The notes under the pieces are model-generated. The model was not told the DNA's origin, ran no database searches, and saw only the letters and a list, made by a program, of their open reading frames with translations. Shown piece after piece: positions 62,344 through 64,000 of a DNA stretch of 64,000 bases. The first letter of the stretch is position 1. Each line of letters opens with the position of its first letter. The stretch covers positions 124,001-188,000 of the forward strand of contig NZ_VLLE01000003.1 of assembly GCF_007830055.1 (NCBI RefSeq), read 5' to 3'. This stretch comes from Lacibacter cauensis (GTDB lineage Bacteria; Bacteroidota; Bacteroidia; Chitinophagales; Chitinophagaceae). The translations under genes and the position numbers were made by a program.

Positions 62344-64000
62344 ATGATGCAAAAGAACAGAAGTATGTCCTGCTCATTTACTGCTTTGCTTTTTGCAATG
62401 CTGTTGTCAACGAATGCCTGTACAACAAAAAAGCAAATTGAAAATCCTTTGTTTGAAGTACGTCCAAGTACAGCAACGGGATTGAATTTTACAAATCAAT
62501 TAAAACCAACAGCAGAATTTAATTTATTCTCGTACATGTATTATTATAACGGTGCAGGTGTAGGTGCTGCCGATTTTAATAAGGACGGATTGACTGATTT
62601 GTTTTTTGCTGCCAACCAGGGTGAGAATAAATTATTCCTCAACAAAGGAGCATTACAGTTTACAGATGTTACGGCAGCTGCAAACATTTCGCAGGATGGC
62701 AGCTGGAGTACAGGCGTTTCGGTAGTGGACATTAACAACGACGGCTTGCTTGATATTTACATTTGCCGTGTAGGTAACTATAAAGTACTGAAAGGAAAAA
62801 ATCAACTGCTCGTATGTAAAGAAATTAAAGATGGCGTGCCGGTGTTTGTTGATGAAGCTGCGGCGTATGGTTTAGACTTTTCGGGCTTCAGTACGCAGGC
62901 TGTGTTCTTCGATTATGATGGTGATGAAGATCTTGATCTTTTTTTGCTGAACCATTCGGTGAACCATGATGGTAACTATGCACCACGCAAAAACTTTCTC
63001 AATACCTATGATTCATTAGCCGGTCAGCGCTTATACAGAAATGATCTTATTACAAAAGCCGATCAAAAGCAACATGCTTATTTCACAAACGTAACTGCAA
63101 CAACCGGCATTAACGGAACAAAAATCGGTTATGGTTTAGGTGTGGTAGTGAGCGATCTGAATGTAGATGGCTGGCCCGATATTTATGTGGGTAATGATTT
63201 CCATGAAAACGATTATCTCTACATTAACCAAAAGGATGGAACATTTAGTGAAGAAACAACAAAACGCTTAATGCACACCAGCCAGTTTAGTATGGGTGTG
63301 GATGCTGCCGATATTACCAACGATGGTTTTCCCGAAATTATTTCAATGGATATGTTGCCTTACGATCCGTACATGATCCGTCGTTCGTTGGCAGAGGACG
63401 ATTACAACATTTTTCAAAACAAAATCAACTACGGCTACAACTATCAATATGCACGCAACAACCTGCAGTGGAACAGAGGTAATGGATTGTTTAGTGAAGT
63501 GGGACAATATGCAGGCATTAATGCTACTGATTGGAGCTGGGCAGCATTGTGGATGGACTTTGATAACAATGGTCGTAAAGATCTGTTTGTATCAAATGGT
63601 ATTCCAAAACGGATGAATGATATCGACTACATCAACTTTGTGTCGAACGAAGAACTGCAGCAAAAAATGCGCAGCGGTACTGTTGAAGATAAAGACATGC
63701 TGTTGGTAAACAAGTTTCCGGAAATAAAATTGCCCAACCATTTCTTTCGTAACAAGGGTAATCTGCAATTTGAAGATGTAACCGACAGTATTGCAAACAA
63801 TCTGCCTACGTTCTCCAATGGTTCGGTATATGCTGATCTGGATAATGATGGCGACCAGGATCTCATTGTGAACAATATTAACGATCCGGTGCTGTTGTAC
63901 GAAAACAAAACCAATACAGTAGCACTCAAACCATCGGCTTCAATAACATTAAAAGGCCCGGCACAAAATCCCGATGCCATCGGTTCAACCGTTGTGCTCT
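62344..64000 (+). CDS. FG-GAP/VCBS repeat lipoprotein, second copy, partial at window end
   Basis: The open frame starts at ATG 62344 (MMQKNRSMSC..., lipobox near LLSTNAC) and runs off the window after about 552 codons. Its blades align with the previous gene: YYNGAGVGAADFNKDGLTDLFFAANQG, VDINNDGLLDIYIC, FDYDGDEDLDLFLLN and VYADLDNDGDQDLIVNN. It is a tandem paralog, 11 bp downstream, and probably co-transcribed. The C-terminal UnbV part begins near the edge (PSASITLKGPAQNPDAIGS). An alternative start is the ATG three bases on. Confidence 0.88.
   Translation, partial: MMQKNRSMSCSFTALLFAMLLSTNACTTKKQIENPLFEVRPSTATGLNFTNQLKPTAEFNLFSYMYYYNGAGVGAADFNKDGLTDLFFAANQGENKLFLNKGALQFTDVTAAANISQDGSWSTGVSVVDINNDGLLDIYICRVGNYKVLKGKNQLLVCKEIKDGVPVFVDEAAAYGLDFSGFSTQAVFFDYDGDEDLDLFLLNHSVNHDGNYAPRKNFLNTYDSLAGQRLYRNDLITKADQKQHAYFTNVTATTGINGTKIGYGLGVVVSDLNVDGWPDIYVGNDFHENDYLYINQKDGTFSEETTKRLMHTSQFSMGVDAADITNDGFPEIISMDMLPYDPYMIRRSLAEDDYNIFQNKINYGYNYQYARNNLQWNRGNGLFSEVGQYAGINATDWSWAALWMDFDNNGRKDLFVSNGIPKRMNDIDYINFVSNEELQQKMRSGTVEDKDMLLVNKFPEIKLPNHFFRNKGNLQFEDVTDSIANNLPTFSNGSVYADLDNDGDQDLIVNNINDPVLLYENKTNTVALKPSASITLKGPAQNPDAIGSTVVL

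Overview
The window comes from a member of the Bacteroidota, most likely the family Chitinophagaceae (the family is my inference). The signs are an alternative complex III (Act) respiratory operon, a type IX secretion C-terminal sorting domain with PorP/SprF and OmpA partners, a SusC/SusD pair, DUF2490 and FG-GAP/UnbV proteins, TAnnTTTG promoter boxes, and start codons mostly without Shine-Dalgarno sequences. About fifty protein genes, one pair of tRNA-shaped RNAs and a set of clear intrinsic terminators can be read. No IS element, prophage, CRISPR array, rRNA or ordinary tRNA was seen.

Layout. 1-10.8 kb (minus strand): the start of a sensor protein, a class IV aminotransferase, a penicillin-acylase-type hydrolase, a DUF2490 protein, then a tight four-gene run (two tandem HGSNAT/DUF1624 membrane acetyltransferase-like paralogs, a beta-lactamase-fold serine hydrolase, an APC amino-acid permease) and an M19 dipeptidase. 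Together these suggest handling of peptides or D-amino-acid compounds. 10.8-17.5 kb: mixed small genes (GNAT, the Ric/ScdA iron-sulfur repair protein, a Tudor-like hypothetical protein, a DUF695 protein, two divergent methyltransferases, a carboxypeptidase-regulatory-domain protein, purN, a small membrane protein). 17.7-33.7 kb (plus strand): a 16-kb aerobic respiration operon, actABCDEF, then cytochrome oxidase II and I, heme O synthase, two subunit III genes, subunit IV, Sco and DUF420. Electrons from menaquinol pass through the Act complex to an aa3-type oxidase, with its assembly factors co-encoded.

33.9-42.2 kb: a surface-protein locus with a 1282-residue type IX-secreted protein built of fourteen ~69-residue repeats, then PorP/SprF, an OmpA-family protein and an AT-rich hypothetical secreted protein. 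42.2-49.5 kb (minus): a FucP/GluP-type sugar transporter, a TolB-propeller/amidohydrolase fusion, an outer-membrane barrel protein, an alkyltransferase-like protein, DUF5522 and trmB. 49.6-50.0 kb: two tandem RNAs shaped like class II tRNAs (closest to tRNA-Leu), with non-standard anticodon loops and long, unequal extra arms. A compensatory base-pair change between them supports the fold. This is the most unusual feature of the window. 50.1-53 kb: an Lrp/AsnC regulator, a Wzz-like protein and an O-antigen ligase-like protein. 53-64 kb: a LacI-family regulator divergent from susC-susD, with a LacI-type palindrome between them, followed by two tandem FG-GAP/UnbV lipoproteins, the second cut by the window end.

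All calls rest on reading the sequence and recalling family motifs. No database search or folding program was run.
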